DNA of 64,000 nt from Watersipora subatra (GCF_963576615.1 NC_088711.1:26460182-26524181); one strand, 5' to 3'; shown: positions 48,552 through 62,177, numbered from the stretch's first letter. Translations and numbers: made by a program. Notes: generated by a model from the sequence alone, not told the origin.

Positions 48552-51500
48552 GGGTGACTTGCGGGACATCAGAGAGAATGGTAGACTGAAGACATAATTT
48601 TAAAACCAAAAACTCTGTGAAGTATGGTTCCACAGTGCAAAAAAAAGCATATATTTACTTGCCTGACTGTGTGGTGAATCTAAAACACCCAGAAGAATCG
48701 CCAACAATGCATTGCCTGAGCCGGCATACGCAGTAGAATTTGTTACTCGTGGGACAAAAATGACACATTTAAAGATGTCAATAATTTCACAGAAATAATG
48801 CAGAAGTTTGCCTAAATCTTAGTATATGAATATTGAAACATAACACATTGTTCTTTTGATTATAATGCTATTTTTATTGTTTAAATGTGATACAGCAGGT
48901 CTAAAAACTAAGTTTATCAAACAAAGTTACAATAATGGTATGTATGCTTACTATCCGACTTTGGTTCGATACAACAAAACTCCCTCTCTATAGCATAATT
49001 CACAATTATTCTGCTATACCTAAATCTTCAACAAATGTATATCTCTCTTTACCATCGATAGTTGGGCACGATACTAGCTTGGAGATATCGGCCGCAGGTA
49101 ACCATGACTTATCATTGGTCTTAGGTACAAAAACATGCCCAGATGGCTTAACTCGTCTAAAGAATTTTAGTTCGAGTTCCCCAATTTTCCGGTACACTGT
49201 CTCGACAATTGCCACATAAATTTTGTGATCAATTTTTTTCCAACCAATTTTGCCAAAACATAATCACCAAATTAAGTGAGATTGGTTTCGTTTTTTGATT
49301 GTTTATGGTGTCAGCAGAAACGTCTGAATTACCTGGTGTCGTTTTTTGATTGTTTACAGTGTCAGCAGAAACGTCAGCATTACTAAAAGTGGTATTTTTG
49401 TTACTTGAACAGTCGTGAACAGACAACGTTTCAGCCCCCGCAAACTTGCTATGCTCCACAGTAGCCGGATGCACAGCTACAACATGGTGGACTTGTTGTG
49501 TGCCACTCATCGTCTTGATGTCCTTCCACCGTTCATCCAAAAACATTTTTTGAGTTTCTATTTCCTGAGGTTTTACTACAATGATCGAAACCTTAGACTC
49601 TTTCACAGCCCCTTGAACTCTTCGGCATTTGTAACCACCAACTTTCTGCTAGTTACTGCCCTTCTCACTGAACGTTTGACACTCCCTTCTAAGCCGTCGA
49701 CTGGACCCTTTCCATGCGAGGATGCAAAAAATTCCACTCCAGCCTTTTCAGCTCAAACAGTTTTGTACCAGTTCAAATTTGATAATAAGAACCGCTGTTT
49801 AAATTGTGCTGCTGATCCATCCGAAAACACAGTGATGGTCTGCAAATTTGGAATTTCATCCCTGATCATGCCAAGCAGCTTTAAAAGAAACACATGAACA
49901 GCACATTTATTGTGCGATAGATAATCTGAGATTAGGCAGATGCTCCTGACACCAGATTTTGTCCATACACAGAGGGTAAATATCGTAACTTGGTTGTACG
50001 AAGTGTGCTGATTGAATTTCATCCTGATAAAAGGTTTGGTAATTTTCTGAAAAATCAACCTGCACAACTACAGTTGTGTCATCTACGCAAGACTTTGACA
50101 GCTCAAATTTGGCAGCTTGTTTGTCTTTGACCAAACAATGTGTCAGAAATGCTGGCAACTGTTTACTCAGCAGTGATATTGCCTCATCGACAGTGCCCCT
50201 GTGCTTAATTTTCCCACTGACTCCAAGCTACGTTGTTGCCCATATCTATCCCATGACCGGTATAAAAATCTCTAACATTTCCACATTCGCTACAACTACG
50301 GTCTTGAGACATATTCATGCACAACTCATTGCTTCTACTACACCAAACAGCATCAATGAGAGTACGACCTGATAAAGGCAGCCTATCATCAAGTTTCAAA
50401 GCAGTAACTATGAACAGAACATTTTCATGAATAGAGCAAACACAAACGTTCACTGGCATATCATCTAACGGTAAAATGTTAGCAGGTTTCAAAGCAGCAA
50501 ATTTAGATCTACTTATATCTATGGCGTTATCCTCAACAAATATAGCGTGTGTCTCTGTGATATTGGTGTACAAATGTCTTTTCTGCACCAGTTTACTGTC
50601 AACCTTTTTGCAGTCCCGCATTTCGGGTGCTAGTCTGAAAACATCATCTCGGTTGTAGAACTTGGCAACTTTATCTATTTGTTCTGGACTAAGCCCCGGG
50701 CGACCTCTGCCATCCTTGCTGGTGGTTGCTACGTTGAACTCTAAACCCAACTCCATCGCCAACTTCTGAACTACTCGTACTTTCTTTCTTGGACTATTGG
50801 GTAAATTTCATTTCAGACACTTTACTGCTTTACCCTCAGACTGTGGCGTCTTAAATGAAGCTTCACCTACAAAAGCAATTCCACTTTTAAAGGTTTTTGC
50901 TTGGTCAAAGAAGATTTACTGGTATAAATACTATAAAACCGTTTATTCGGCCAACTTACCAGTAATCTTTACTATCAAAGGCTTTTTCCAGTCTCTCTGC
51001 TCTCTCTTGCGATTTCTCTCTATTCTTTGTAAGTTTGCTTCTGTTCGTCTGTCATTAATCCATTCTTTTGAGCTTTACACCGATTTGACAGCTCACGCTG
51101 TTTCTGTTTATATTGTTCCCATTTTTCCGGATTTTTCTTCAACCTAGCCCTGTACTCTCTAGCTTTCTCAGCAGCAGACTTCACCATTACGGTATAATTC
51201 ATAAACTGAGTATATCGATTGTTAACACCAACTTTTATACTCATTATAATTGAGAAGAGCCATTGTTTGAAAGTGAGTGAGAAAGCAAATTAATGTCTAA
51301 GGGAATTAGTCTATAATACCTTCACTCACTAAGTGGTAACAATGATAATCCCCTTTAACGACTGCTACCGAGTGGAACATGAAAGGGAAAATTCAGACCT
51401 GGAGTCTACAGCTAGTCTAGAGTCGGTGAGATACCAAAATAGTACAGTAACTTGGTGTTTTGTGTTTTAAATAATAAGAGAATGTGTACCATGTCTCTTT

Positions 51501-51750
51501 ATTTTCCCACAACAAAATGAATATCCCACCATGTAAATGGTCTGGAGAAGAGTTGTTACCCTTGTCCCGCGAGTCACTTGTCCCGCGAGTCACCAATTAT
51601 CTTGTTATCCAGGAGGCTGGGAGCAAAAGTGTTTGTGGGCAATTGTTGGGCTTAATGCAAAAACAGAGAATTTCAAAAGATTTTGTCTTACTGCCATTAT
51701 TGTGCTGGCTATGAAAACTTTTCAACCTTTTTGGTTACTCGCAGGACATT
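48552..51750. mobile_element. Decayed DNA transposon, bounded by repeated GGTGACTCGCGGGACA motifs
   Basis: A motif close to GGTGACTCGCGGGACA appears five times around the broken transposase-type gene: 48553 (+), 48742 (+), a tandem pair on the minus strand at 51562-51594, and 51733 (+). The left copy and the right pair are inverted relative to each other, as expected of terminal or subterminal transposase-binding repeats. True ends and target duplication could not be fixed. Confidence 0.5.
49006..51189 (-). pseudogene. Broken RNase H-like transposase-type gene
   Basis: Minus-strand fragments in order form one protein interrupted by stops and frameshifts. It begins MVKSAAEKAREYRARLKKNP (51189 down), a basic helical start. 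A frameshift near 51025 leads to KNREKSQERAERLEKAFD, then after a possible intron (GTAAGT near 50960, TTTTGTAG near 50870) an in-frame TGA near 50815 before NSPRKKVRVVQKLA. A long open part follows to about 50205, then shifts near 50215, 49985 and 49755. Late motifs are VDFSENYQ, VFSDGSAAQF and FFASSHGKGPVDG, three acidic sites suggesting a DDE/D RNase H-type catalytic core. The same layout occurs in uncharacterised repeat-encoded proteins of many invertebrates (from memory); I cannot name the superfamily. A Cys-containing region (MSQDRSCSECGNV) may bind zinc. It is inactive because of the multiple disruptions. Confidence 0.7.
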
Positions 51751-51789
51751 GGTTAGATGCAGTTTTGTAAAGACCGCTGCTGTCTATTG

Positions 51790-53158
51790 ATTGAGCAGAG
51801 TATTTTGAGACTTTTTATTTAAAAATTGTTCATTATTGGTCAACTAATTATAGTATAATTCAAGAACTTGCATTAACAATGTATTGGTTTGGATGCACTT
51901 TGTAAATTACTAAACATGCTTTAAATGAGCAAAAATTGCATGTATGCTGACCCAAAGTTCAACCAATGATATATCGAAGTTGATTTACGATATCTCGAAA
52001 CGGTTTTTTTCAGCAATAAATATATTTAGTCTAGAACAAGTTTCATTTAAAAGACAAGCTCATACTTTCATTTCTTTGCTACAAATCCCTTTATTTATGG
52101 ACAGGCCCATTTGAGGCCTGAACTGAGCTCTTGAGCCCTGTCAGCAATTTTTAATTTTGTTGTTTTAGACAACCTTTGATAACTTTCCTTAGTCAACTGC
52201 AACCCACAATAATTTCATCCACAAAAGACTTGCGTCAATACTTCTATTTTATTGGCTGTAATCTTTGTTTTAGAGTGAATGGATTATTTTACCCTTCAAA
52301 TCAGTAGCAAAAATTTGCCACTTCCAGACAACAGAAGTGTGAACATCCATAGAAGTGCGATCACACCACGCGCTAGCTAGCTCACTAGATTATTTGAGAA
52401 CTAATGATTTTAAAGACTATAGTTTCATTGGGCAGCCTAAACAAAGCTAATAGTCCCTAAAAGTTTTTTTGAGGTTTGGTTACGATAAACATTCTGTTTG
52501 AACAATTGACTGTCTTGGCAATTTCCCATGTAAAACACCAAACTGATGCAAAATGCTGAAACTAACTGAAGTACAAACCGGCTAGATGATTATGCACAAA
52601 ATCTTCATAGTTTTAAGATAAGTACAATAAACCAAAGTAACAATAAGCCCAAGACATGTTTTTATCCATTAGTTGTAGTAGAACAGTATTATGCAAAAAA
52701 GAAAATTATTTTTTGCGTTAAACATAGTATCGTATCTGAAGTTAAATAATACACATAGGATTACATTAATACCAATGTATACTAGGTTTGAGATAGGCAT
52801 AAATTAGCACAAATGAATATAAAACGTTGAAAATGATGGGATGACTACAGCCTTTTTACATGGCCGCATGTATCATTTTTATTTTTGGTAGTGCTTTGCA
52901 CAATTTGTTGTTACATTATCTTTCTATGCATCATATATTGAATATCTCATTACTTGGCTACATTGTCATATTTTTGAGAAGCAACAATTTCCAGAGCAAA
53001 AGTTAAACTAAACATAAAATATGGATAAAATTACTTTTCTATTTACTCCCACCTATGCCTGTTGTTTTGAAGAATTGTCACAGTTGTATATACTAGTTTG
53101 ATCTTTACATAACTAATCAACAATGATAACAATGCTGAAGTTGGAGTTACTGCCGTTA
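51790..53158. other. Intergenic, no gene seen
   Basis: AT-rich DNA without supported coding sequence or clear repeat structure. Confidence 0.4.
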
Positions 53159-54411
53159 GGCCACTCATTTTTGATTATTATGTTCACGGATTCGCCGACG
53201 CGAGATAAAAACTACCGCTGAAAAAATAAAAAGTCTATGTGTACTTTTATTTTTATTTGAACCGTCGAAACTTGCAATTTGTTGATTAATGTCTTTTTTT
53301 GAAAACGTAACGTTAGCTTTCTTGTAACTAGGGCCGTATTGTTCTATGAGGCAGCCTCTGCTGTGCAGAGGCAACATTTCAGCACCCAGAACGGCCAAAC
53401 GGTGATTTTCTTGTTGTTCAGTGTCAACAATGCTCGGACGAAAGGTGCGAACGTATCGTGCAGAGCCCGTTTTCAGGATATTACTAGTGGTTGCAAACCT
53501 AGCGAATCCATTTCGACACCATTTTTACTGCTAAGAAAGGAATAGAAAACGGACTTTTCGGTTTTGTCTGTTCTGGATTCACATATTTAATGATTATGAT
53601 TAAGTTGAAATGTGCTAGACGCTGTTGAGCTGACGAAGAGTTTTGATTTTGACGACTGCCATAAATTCTGGACTTTTAAAACATTTACTTCCACTTAAGA
53701 TGAATATTTTGATAGTTATGGGAAGCCAATTACGGGATAATGTAGAATAATTCTTGGTTGGCTTTACTAGCTTTATTGCAGTTTGACGAATTATTCTGAT
53801 GATAGTCACTTGACTGATTACAATTTGCAAATTGTATTTGAAATGTTTTCTTTATCATTACTATTATTGTTATACCGACGCTGCGCGAAGCAGCCGTGTT
53901 TAGAACTATCTTGAAACTTTGAAGAAAAAAAGAAATTTGTTCGCAGCCTTCTTCTTATTGCTCATATATCGAGTATGCTTGCTAATTTCTTCACACTATC
54001 TTTACGTGAAAACATCTACTTCATTGCAAGGAAATCAACTCAGGATTTTTTGGGGCTGCATACATGTAACAGCTGATTTAAATTTTTTGTAATATTGTGT
54101 GTTTCTTTTTTAATATCTGCTTGACAAGCTCTAGTCACGTAATATATGTCTATAATTTGTTTGTTTAGTGAGCTATGTTATTATCTATATTTGCATGGAA
54201 ATATTTATTTGTATAGTTTTTTGTATATATATATATATATACATATGTGTGTGTGTATGAATGTCTATTTTATTTTCTAATTTCGACATTGAAAATTTGC
54301 CATTAAAAAAAAAGAAAAAACAGACATTGACACTTTTATTTTTATTTCGACCGACATACTCTAAAATGTGTTGAAAAAATCCGTGAACCTAAAAATAAAA
54401 AATGAGTGGCC
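53159..54411. mobile_element. PIF/Harbinger-type MITE, 1253 bp
   Basis: The left end GGCCACTCATTTTTGATTAT and the right end, read inversely, GGCCACTCATTTTTTATTTT continue with shared GTTCACGGATT. A TTA duplication flanks both ends (53156-53158 and 54412-54414). Inner segments with ACTTTTATTTTTATTT occur near both ends. The core shows no transposase; it includes a TA/TG microsatellite at about 54222-54256. A 3-bp TWA duplication is the hallmark of PIF/Harbinger, so this is a non-autonomous copy. Confidence 0.85.
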
Positions 54412-54414
54412 TTA

Positions 54415-56861
54415 TTATTACATATATATTTTTAGAGATGATTATTCAATGATACATGTTATTAAGGTAAGTTCTGATAAAATAATTTGAATTATTCAAC
54501 CAATAATATGTAAAAAAAATTATCGGTTGGTTATGAACGAAACGTCAGACGTCTACAAACTGAAATTCCTTATAAACTTCGAAAATACATGTTTGCCCAA
54601 TGTATTCATTTGATTACTTGCAACAATAAACCACAACTATGAGTTTTAAGTCATACCTGCACAGTAAACAAAACAAGTGCGTTTAGGCTTTTTGGTTTGA
54701 TAAAATCAGTTGATCAGGCTTTCATACTACACGATACTGCAAAATGGCTGAGCGGCGACCGGAAGCTAAAATTGATAAGTTGCCGTAGTTTGTACTCTGC
54801 GATTTCAGATCATAGACTTACGCCACTGCTCAATCAGAAACATATTCTGATTGAGCAGAATTCACATTCTGGTTTATGGTGTGAACACGGGTTGTATGGC
54901 GCGCTCGCGTAAGTCCTTTAAACTTTTCAGAGGCTGCGCTAGGCATGCAGCAACACTGGAAGACGAATTGCGCGGGCCCAGTTAAAACTCTTCGTTTAGT
55001 AAGTGTAGTAAAATAGCAATATCGAGTAGATGCAATTCCCACGTCTATGTCGTAACTGTTGCTACGCAACATTTCAGCGGGTAGGTCTTTTAGGTTTTAC
55101 CGCTCAGGAACAGGTTTGAGCTTTGATGCAATAACACTTACCCAAAGAACAACTCTGAATTTTGATGTATTACAAGTACTTATTATTTTTAAATTAAAAG
55201 TACATATAATTGTTCTATTTTTGAAGTAGTGGCTCACCTTAATTGTAAGGTGCTGTTAGGATAGAGTTTATCAGTGTTAGTATTGAGCGTTCTTCTATCA
55301 GCTTAGTGGCATTAGTAGCTTTATGAGTAATTAGATAGTTGTAACGTGTTAGTATGTTGAAAGTACTTACTAAAGTTAAAGGTGCCGTGCTTCAACTAAG
55401 ACTAAAATGCAACAATAATATATTGAAGGTTAAAATAGATTAGTCATAGTTACTTGATTTCATTTGATGTTTGAATCGATTCAGGTTTACTCATCAAAAA
55501 GTTAAACAGCAATTCACTTCGCATGTTCTTACTGCTAGCAAGCTGCATGTGATGATTTAGCAGGCATGCATACACTTTATATTGTTAACATGTAACAGTA
55601 AAAAAACATTAAATAAAGCAACTAACAGTTCTACAAGTTTGTTTTATAATGTTCACTATACTCCTCTAAACTTTGTTTCTTGCGCACCATGCATGCACCT
55701 GTTATATATTTTAGAATGCACATAAAATGTACACACTGTTTTACATTGTTTTGATGCTATTACATTTAGTTATTACTTGAAAATAATAACAATTATCAAA
55801 AAACCGCTATTAATGCTTTGCTTAATAATAGCTAGCTGGTGTTGTCCTGATTAGTTACCGTTATTAATATGAACGAAACTTTCTAGCCAAGTTCATCTAC
55901 AATGAGGAGTCAATTGTAAATCTGGTTACAGAGCAAGCAAATTTAAAATATATTACATGTGTGTATCTGAGTTTAGCAAAAGATTCAACCTTATGTAATT
56001 AACCCAATACATGTAAATGTATATGAATATGAGACGAGTTTCAAATACTTTCAATAAATAACTGGTCTTCAATGAATACTTATCAACATGTGGTAAAATA
56101 TTATAATTTTTACAACTGTATACAAATTTGCATAGTTTCATTCATTAAGGATTTTTAAATTTTTGCTGACCTTAACTTTGCATTTAGTCTAGTTAACTTC
56201 AAAAATATGAATGATTATCTAAGATGTTAGTCATGTACAGATTTTGCAAGCATGATGATGACTTCAAACACAATACTCATGCATGTTGTTATATATCCAC
56301 AGCAAGCTGAGTGAATGTAATTTAATTGAAGATAAAGTGCATCTAGAAATATACGAAGGAGGTGGATTTAATTAAATGAATCGCGATTTTTATTTTTTGC
56401 AGTTGACCGGTACATAGTTTAAATTAAATAATAAAAAGTAGTATGTTAAAAAAGCCATTTCAAATGAGTCTTTGAACTATAATTTATGAAGAAAAACTGC
56501 CAAACTGGTGCTAAATTAACCTACCAGTAATAATATTATTATAGTTTTTTCATTTAACTTTTACGTAAATGATTTTTTCATTTTATACTGTTTAAAAGGT
56601 AACATTAGTTGACATTAGATTAATGTGGATATTTTTCATAAACTATTTATACTTTGAGAAAACATTATTTTTACTTTATCCATTATATTTTGGGTAAAAA
56701 ACTGCAGTTTTGTATTTAGCTTTTGTTAAGAAGATAGCACCATGTATGAAGCTTCAAATAAACTAATTTTTTTAGAATAAAACATGCTGGTTTATTCCTT
56801 GATGAAAGATGGCCTTGAGCTGACCAAAAAACCAGCCTACAAGCATTAACAGTATCTGATA
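54415..56861. other. Upstream of the coiled-coil gene, no gene seen
   Basis: AT-rich. A near-perfect hairpin (CTGCTCAATCAGAA, loop ACATA, then the reverse complement) lies at 54828-54860. No promoter element could be defined. Confidence 0.4.
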
Positions 56862-58591
56862 ATGGCACAAAAGAAAACAGTTCAGCTAAGTGTGGCTGAG
56901 CCTGTAGATGATAAGTTCTACTCTCAATGGGAGAGGCGAAGAACTTCTCGCGCAGACACAACAGCTTTGACTAGTCAGTATACAAGACCTCCCAGCACAC
57001 CTGTTACAGGCAGACAGCGAAAGCTGCGACGAGAAGAAATGAAAGCTCCGAGATACGTCGGCGCGGCTGTTCAATCTGACGACGAGCATAAATCAGAGAG
57101 GATAAAATTACTTGAACTAAAAGTTTTGTCTGCCACCGCTGCAATTGCCAACCACAAAGAGAGAGAACGAGTTTTACTGAGGAAAAATCTTGCTGCGAAG
57201 AACCATATACAAGAAATGGAAAAACCAAATCATGAATCTGTAAAGAAACTGATGCGTCGTTATGAAAAGTTCAGAGGTGGAATCTCATTTTTGAGTGATA
57301 ATTTTACGACAACTTTACAAACAGAAGTGACTTCACTCGACAAGTTGGAAAAGAGACTAAAACGAGAGCTTGATGCTATACAGAGTGTTGTTGATGACTT
57401 AGACAGAAGATTACAAGAAAAACAGTCACACGTGTATATTTTAAATAACTACAAGGATAAAGAGTACCCTGTAAAGGCTATTAGGATAGGAGAGCTGATG
57501 ACAGAGTTGGACAAAGTTGAGATGGAAAACAACGATGACTACTACGATCTTGAGAGGGTTGTCGACGAAGAGCTAGAGAAGCTTACCATTGCTGGTAGGC
57601 GTGTGAATACATTCTTAATTAACTAATTAATTTATTATTTGTGTTCATTGTGAGCTATGCTCCATTGTGGTTAGTTGAATTCAATCAATTTTTGTGGTCT
57701 AAGTAAGAAAAAAATGTTATGAAAAAATTTGAAAAAATGATATAATCTTACTTTGCAAAACTTAAATGACGCATTAATTGTAGACTAAACAAGTGATTGA
57801 TCGACAAAATTATTTTCTGCCAGCAAGTAAGTTTTATCTCAAAACCCTTCTTGCCTAACTTTCACAATCGTTTTACCTGGGCAACTAAAATTCTGTTGAC
57901 ATCAACAACTATTGGATGGATAACTAGAATAGCGCTCAGGTGGTTCACACCGTGAAAATACGTGAAGCTGACATGAATAAGCACTGAGTAGGAAAAACTG
58001 CTAGTAGCCTAATAGTCCAAATGGAAGGAGAAGCCAGTAGGCTGCATGTAAAGATATAAATGATTTTTTTACAAAGTCACTGTCACATATTATTTTTTCA
58101 GTGTTCAAAATAGCTACGAGTAAACTAAATTCATAGAGGTGTAGAAGAACCATAGAAGAACTCGTAGGCTGTAGAAGAACCATAGAGATGGTTGGTTATT
58201 AGTCAGTTAGTTGGAGGTTCACAGCTTCCTTCCTTTTACACTACCAGTACTAATCTGTTATGCTCCATAATATTTCACAGGAAAGGAGACGGAGGCAAAC
58301 ATCAAAGAATCTGCTTTGAATGAAGTGCTGACTCAGATGCATCCTAGTCTCAAAGATAAGGCACTCCAAAACCAAGTAATGGAAAAAGAAATTAAATACC
58401 ACAAAGAACAGATCATCGCTCTGCAAAATGACATTATAGAGCTGGAGGGTAGTGTACGAGAGCTGATAGCTCATCCAAAGACAAACGTTCGTCTTCAAGT
58501 CTTCCCTGAGTTGTTCAAGTATGAGACCAAATGCACTCCTGAGATGGATGTCATACTCGATATACCCAAAGTTAAACTGTTGCCCATTTAG
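56862..58591 (+). CDS. Coiled-coil protein, C20orf96/DUF4618-like (tentative)
   Basis: Two exons, 56862-57594 and 58281-58591, joined in phase 1 (GCTG|GTAGGC ... TTTCACAG|GAAAGG), give 347 aa. The first ATG follows an in-frame stop-rich leader. The N-terminus (about 1-70) is polar and basic (QWERRRTSR, TGRQRKLRR). From about residue 75 to 320 the chain is almost continuous charged heptad-like helix (ERIKLLELKVLSATAAIANH, KLEKRLKRELDAIQSVVDDL, EKEIKYHKEQIIALQNDIIE), so a long coiled coil is expected. The segment ILNNYKDKEYPVKAIRIGEL is the most distinctive. It recalls metazoan C20orf96-type proteins, which I associate with DUF4618; this link is from memory and uncertain. The C-terminus is a short Pro/hydrophobic tail ending KLLPI. 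No signal peptide or membrane segment. A cytoskeletal or ciliary role would be a guess. Confidence 0.82.
58130..58186. repeat. Imperfect tandem duplication in the coiled-coil gene intron
   Basis: TGTAGAAGAACCATAGA occurs twice about 34 bp apart (near 58140 and 58171). Confidence 0.7.
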
Positions 58592-59065
58592 GGGCGTGTT
58601 TGTAATTATAGACAAATATATTTTATTTTTATTCTCAATATATCTGTGATAGGCAATATTTGTCTCGAGTCAAAAATGGTATGTAAACTTCATTTTTAAA
58701 TATAAAGAGTGCTATAGTCTGCTGTATTTGAGTCGACAATAATTAACGAAAGAAAAAGGTCAACAAGAGACTGATGCTAACCTATGTTGGCGTATTATAT
58801 CCTATCCTCATATCCCAAGTATCACCAAATATAGTGCCAAAGCTCTGAAACTTGTAAAAAGACTTTTGTATCTGTAGGTGTTTATATACATGTATGAGCC
58901 CTTTTTCAACAGATCATACCATGGACCTTGTATTAAGTCTGTACAGATTTTAGTAATAACCACTGCGTCTAGGAATCCGTTGCTGTTTAGCTTGCTTTTT
59001 ATTTATTAGATTAAAACTTTTCTTGATTATGCCACTTAGTGTGTGCATTTTTTGCTGACATCTTG

Positions 59066-59120
59066 TACCACATAGACATCTTGTACCGCATAGACATCTT
59101 GTACCACATAGACTACCCCA
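59066..59120. repeat. Three tandem copies of a ~20-bp unit
   Basis: GACATCTTGTACCACATA (with one CGC variant) is repeated three times at about 59060-59112. Confidence 0.8.
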
Positions 59121-59663
59121 CTAAAATTGATCTTATATATGGATATAGGTAGTAGTTTGAGTCTTCTTGTTGTTGCTCTGATTAGAATTTGAAGGCTTCT
59201 GTTTTTTGGCTGAAACTTGGTCCGAGTCCTCTCAGTTATTGATAGTTTGCAGTTATCTCCTTACGCATTTGTCAACCAATTTTCAGTCGTGATTTTTATA
59301 TCACAATGTAAACTCATAAATTACATATCCTGTAAAAAACAGGTGCGTATATCATTTCAGCAAATAAGCATTTTATCATGTGAATTGTTCAACCTACCAC
59401 ACAAGCAGATAACAGCAACTATAAAAACTCATGAAATGATTGAGTATTGCAATGCTACCATTTTGTTAGTTTCCTTAACACTTTGACACCCGAGAAAGTG
59501 TGGGCAAATGTTTTCCCACCTGATCCTATGATCGAATGAACTCGGCTTTGTAGTTTTACTTTTGGTTTACGTAAGCTTATAAAAGTTTGGTGAAAAATAT
59601 TGCAAAACTTTATGCGGTATACATTCTCCGTATCATTCCAAAGTTTTGAGTCAATTAGACTGT

Positions 59664-59702
59664 CAGCAATGATATACTGCTGGGGGCTGTATATCATTGC
59701 TG
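59664..59702. repeat. Perfect 13-bp inverted repeat, dispersed family
   Basis: CAGCAATGATATA and its reverse complement TATATCATTGCTG are separated by 13 nt. The TGGGGGCTGTATATCATTG portion also occurs at about 22106-22124, suggesting a repeat family. Confidence 0.75.
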
Positions 59703-62177
59703 TTAGCTTTTAAGATATCCTGACAATACCGAGATCCCTTTTAACTGACTGAAAATCAGTTTCAGTCTCACACGGATTGAATTTCTTAGTAATAAAGGAT
59801 CACAAATAGATAAAGCTATCAAGCTTCTCCTCAGCAACAAGAGCTTCACACTAAAACTATTTGCTTTTCTATCCGTAAATATACACTCTCTATCAGGTTC
59901 AGTGTACTGCAATCAGTATGTTTCTTCAGTTACCTCGAAAACATCACATCTTTCAGAGAGTTTGAGAAAAAAATTCATGTTCGCTTTTTGTGTTTCTCAT
60001 TTAGTTTTACAAGCTTCGAACTTAAAAATGATATTCAGTTCAAAAGGAGTTGTGCTATCCTAAGTGTTTTTACAGTAGATTGAAAGTTGTTCATAAGGTC
60101 TAGAATCAGGGGACTCGCTTGTGTATACAAGGTTAAGCTTCCAAGTGTTAGTCTCGTCAACTTGGCCACTAAATTGCACAATATATAATAGATTGATCCA
60201 TAGACATTTAACTGAAGTTCTTTTATAATTGTTCACTTAAAATTTCTGCGACCTATTAAGTACAATGTAATAGGCAGACCAGACAGGGTCGCGATAGGTC
60301 CAATGGAGTCTTACAATCTAGAAAGATCAGCTTTTCAACAGTGTATTGATTTTAACAAAATCATGACTCAAATTGTTATAAGGAATACAAGTTAATGTTT
60401 TGTTTTTACGTGTTTGCTTGTTCATTGATCAAACCCTGAATTACCTGCTCTATTGAAGTTCGTTAGAGACAAGCATGATTATTTCTAGCAGCAGACTAGT
60501 GTTAGTAGCTGAGTTGTCATACCTCACAGTAGAAATACTGTACATATTAGTGTACGGATGTCTGAGAAAGGTAAGCTGATTATTTCAAATTTTTATTATG
60601 AAACAGCAACTTTCCTTTTACGAGTTTATTGTTCCACTACAGAATATGCTGCTCTCAATTTTCAAGAAATAACTACTAATTTCTCTGATAAATATTACAG
60701 AATTATGATAAATTATCTTTATTTCAAAAGAAAGCAACCATTTACACTCAAATCTGTGAGTAATAGATCATTCAACGTAACAATTATGAGGCCAACAATA
60801 GCGCATTGTACAGAAATACAATTTTATTTGCGAAAAATCTTTTTTTAGATCATTTAACTACAAACTCCATCTTTCCATTTAGTCTTAACTAAATGGCTTT
60901 CATCAGCAAACTTAGATTTCAACTCACAGAAAATAACGCTTTTATTACTTGCTTTAAAAATCAAATACAACACTAGTAATGTAACATATGGGAACAAAAC
61001 ATTTCACAGCTGTTATTTTTAATGTAATATGTACATTAGCAGTTGAATAGAAGTTTATAATAGCTACATAGTATTATAATAATAACTATATTGTTGTACC
61101 ATCACTACTAAGGCGTGTCAAGCCTAAATAGTCTAACTAAACATTTAGTTTTGTTGAAAGTGGGGAAAAATTCAAACGTGAGACAACTCTATGTGTCGGA
61201 TCTATATCTATAAGTTCATAGGCAGAAATTACTTTTGTTATGTCTAATAATAAAATAGTCATTGTAATGAATTGCCTTGAGACCGAATTCTTGCAAAATC
61301 ACCAATTCAGTGTCTAGACCATTGATTTACTTAATTGAACTAATAAATCTAACAGTATTTGATAACTAATTGAGTGATCAAAAAATAACTTTAAAAAATA
61401 CCCAAATCGTTTCCAGACTGCACAATTGTAACTTCAGTTTAACCCAGCCTGTCATCCTGTTTTAACACGAAACACATTTTTGCAGCTTGAGTCACCTCAA
61501 GCAAAGATAATATAAAGTTTTTCCTTTTGCTGAATTAAAACAGCCCAAAACAATATGAATATTTTTAATATTTAGTATTATAGATTGTAAGATTTATTAA
61601 AATGATGTAAGGCTATACTGCAGATATACAGAAAAACCAACAGCCCAGATACACACTTCTAATAAACATTAAAGAATTACACTTCGAATTGTGTAAGAAA
61701 AGTATTAGTATAGTAGATAAACTTTTATCAGGAATAGAAATTATAAACAAGTATAAAACACTTGAAGAAATGGAATATGTCAAAAGACTCACACTTGTTT
61801 TCTTGAAACCAGATTTGGCATGATACAACGCAAGAGGATGAGTGAATGCATTGACTTGGTTTGAGTTGAAACTCTGTGATTTGAGACAATATGTCCCCAA
61901 CTTTGTGACTAGCGCTGAAGATACTGCTGATTGACTTGGGCTGCGTAGTTGAAGTTAGGCTTCAGACAATGAAGAGACCTCCTGTTCTTTTATTAACTGA
62001 CGCGGTGGAACTAGAGATCACTAAACGCTTCAAACATAGTCTCACACAAATTATCTATCAGAGTACAACCCGATTTGCTGCTTTAAAACAGTCCAAAATG
62101 CAATTCACGTGAAGTTGTGCGCCCTTCGTGCGCTCCTTGCAAATTGCTGTACCCCAAATAACTAGAGTTGCAATTGA

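Noticed and set aside
49415-49897. Plus-strand frame of 160 codons
   Set aside because: Antisense to the decayed transposase-type gene, whose minus-strand motifs (VFSDGSAAQF, GKGPVDG) explain the openness.
61613-61900. Minus-strand frame of 95 codons as a gene
   Set aside because: A donor-like site and a coherent stretch exist, but no partner exon or start was found, so only mentioned as a possible isolated exon.
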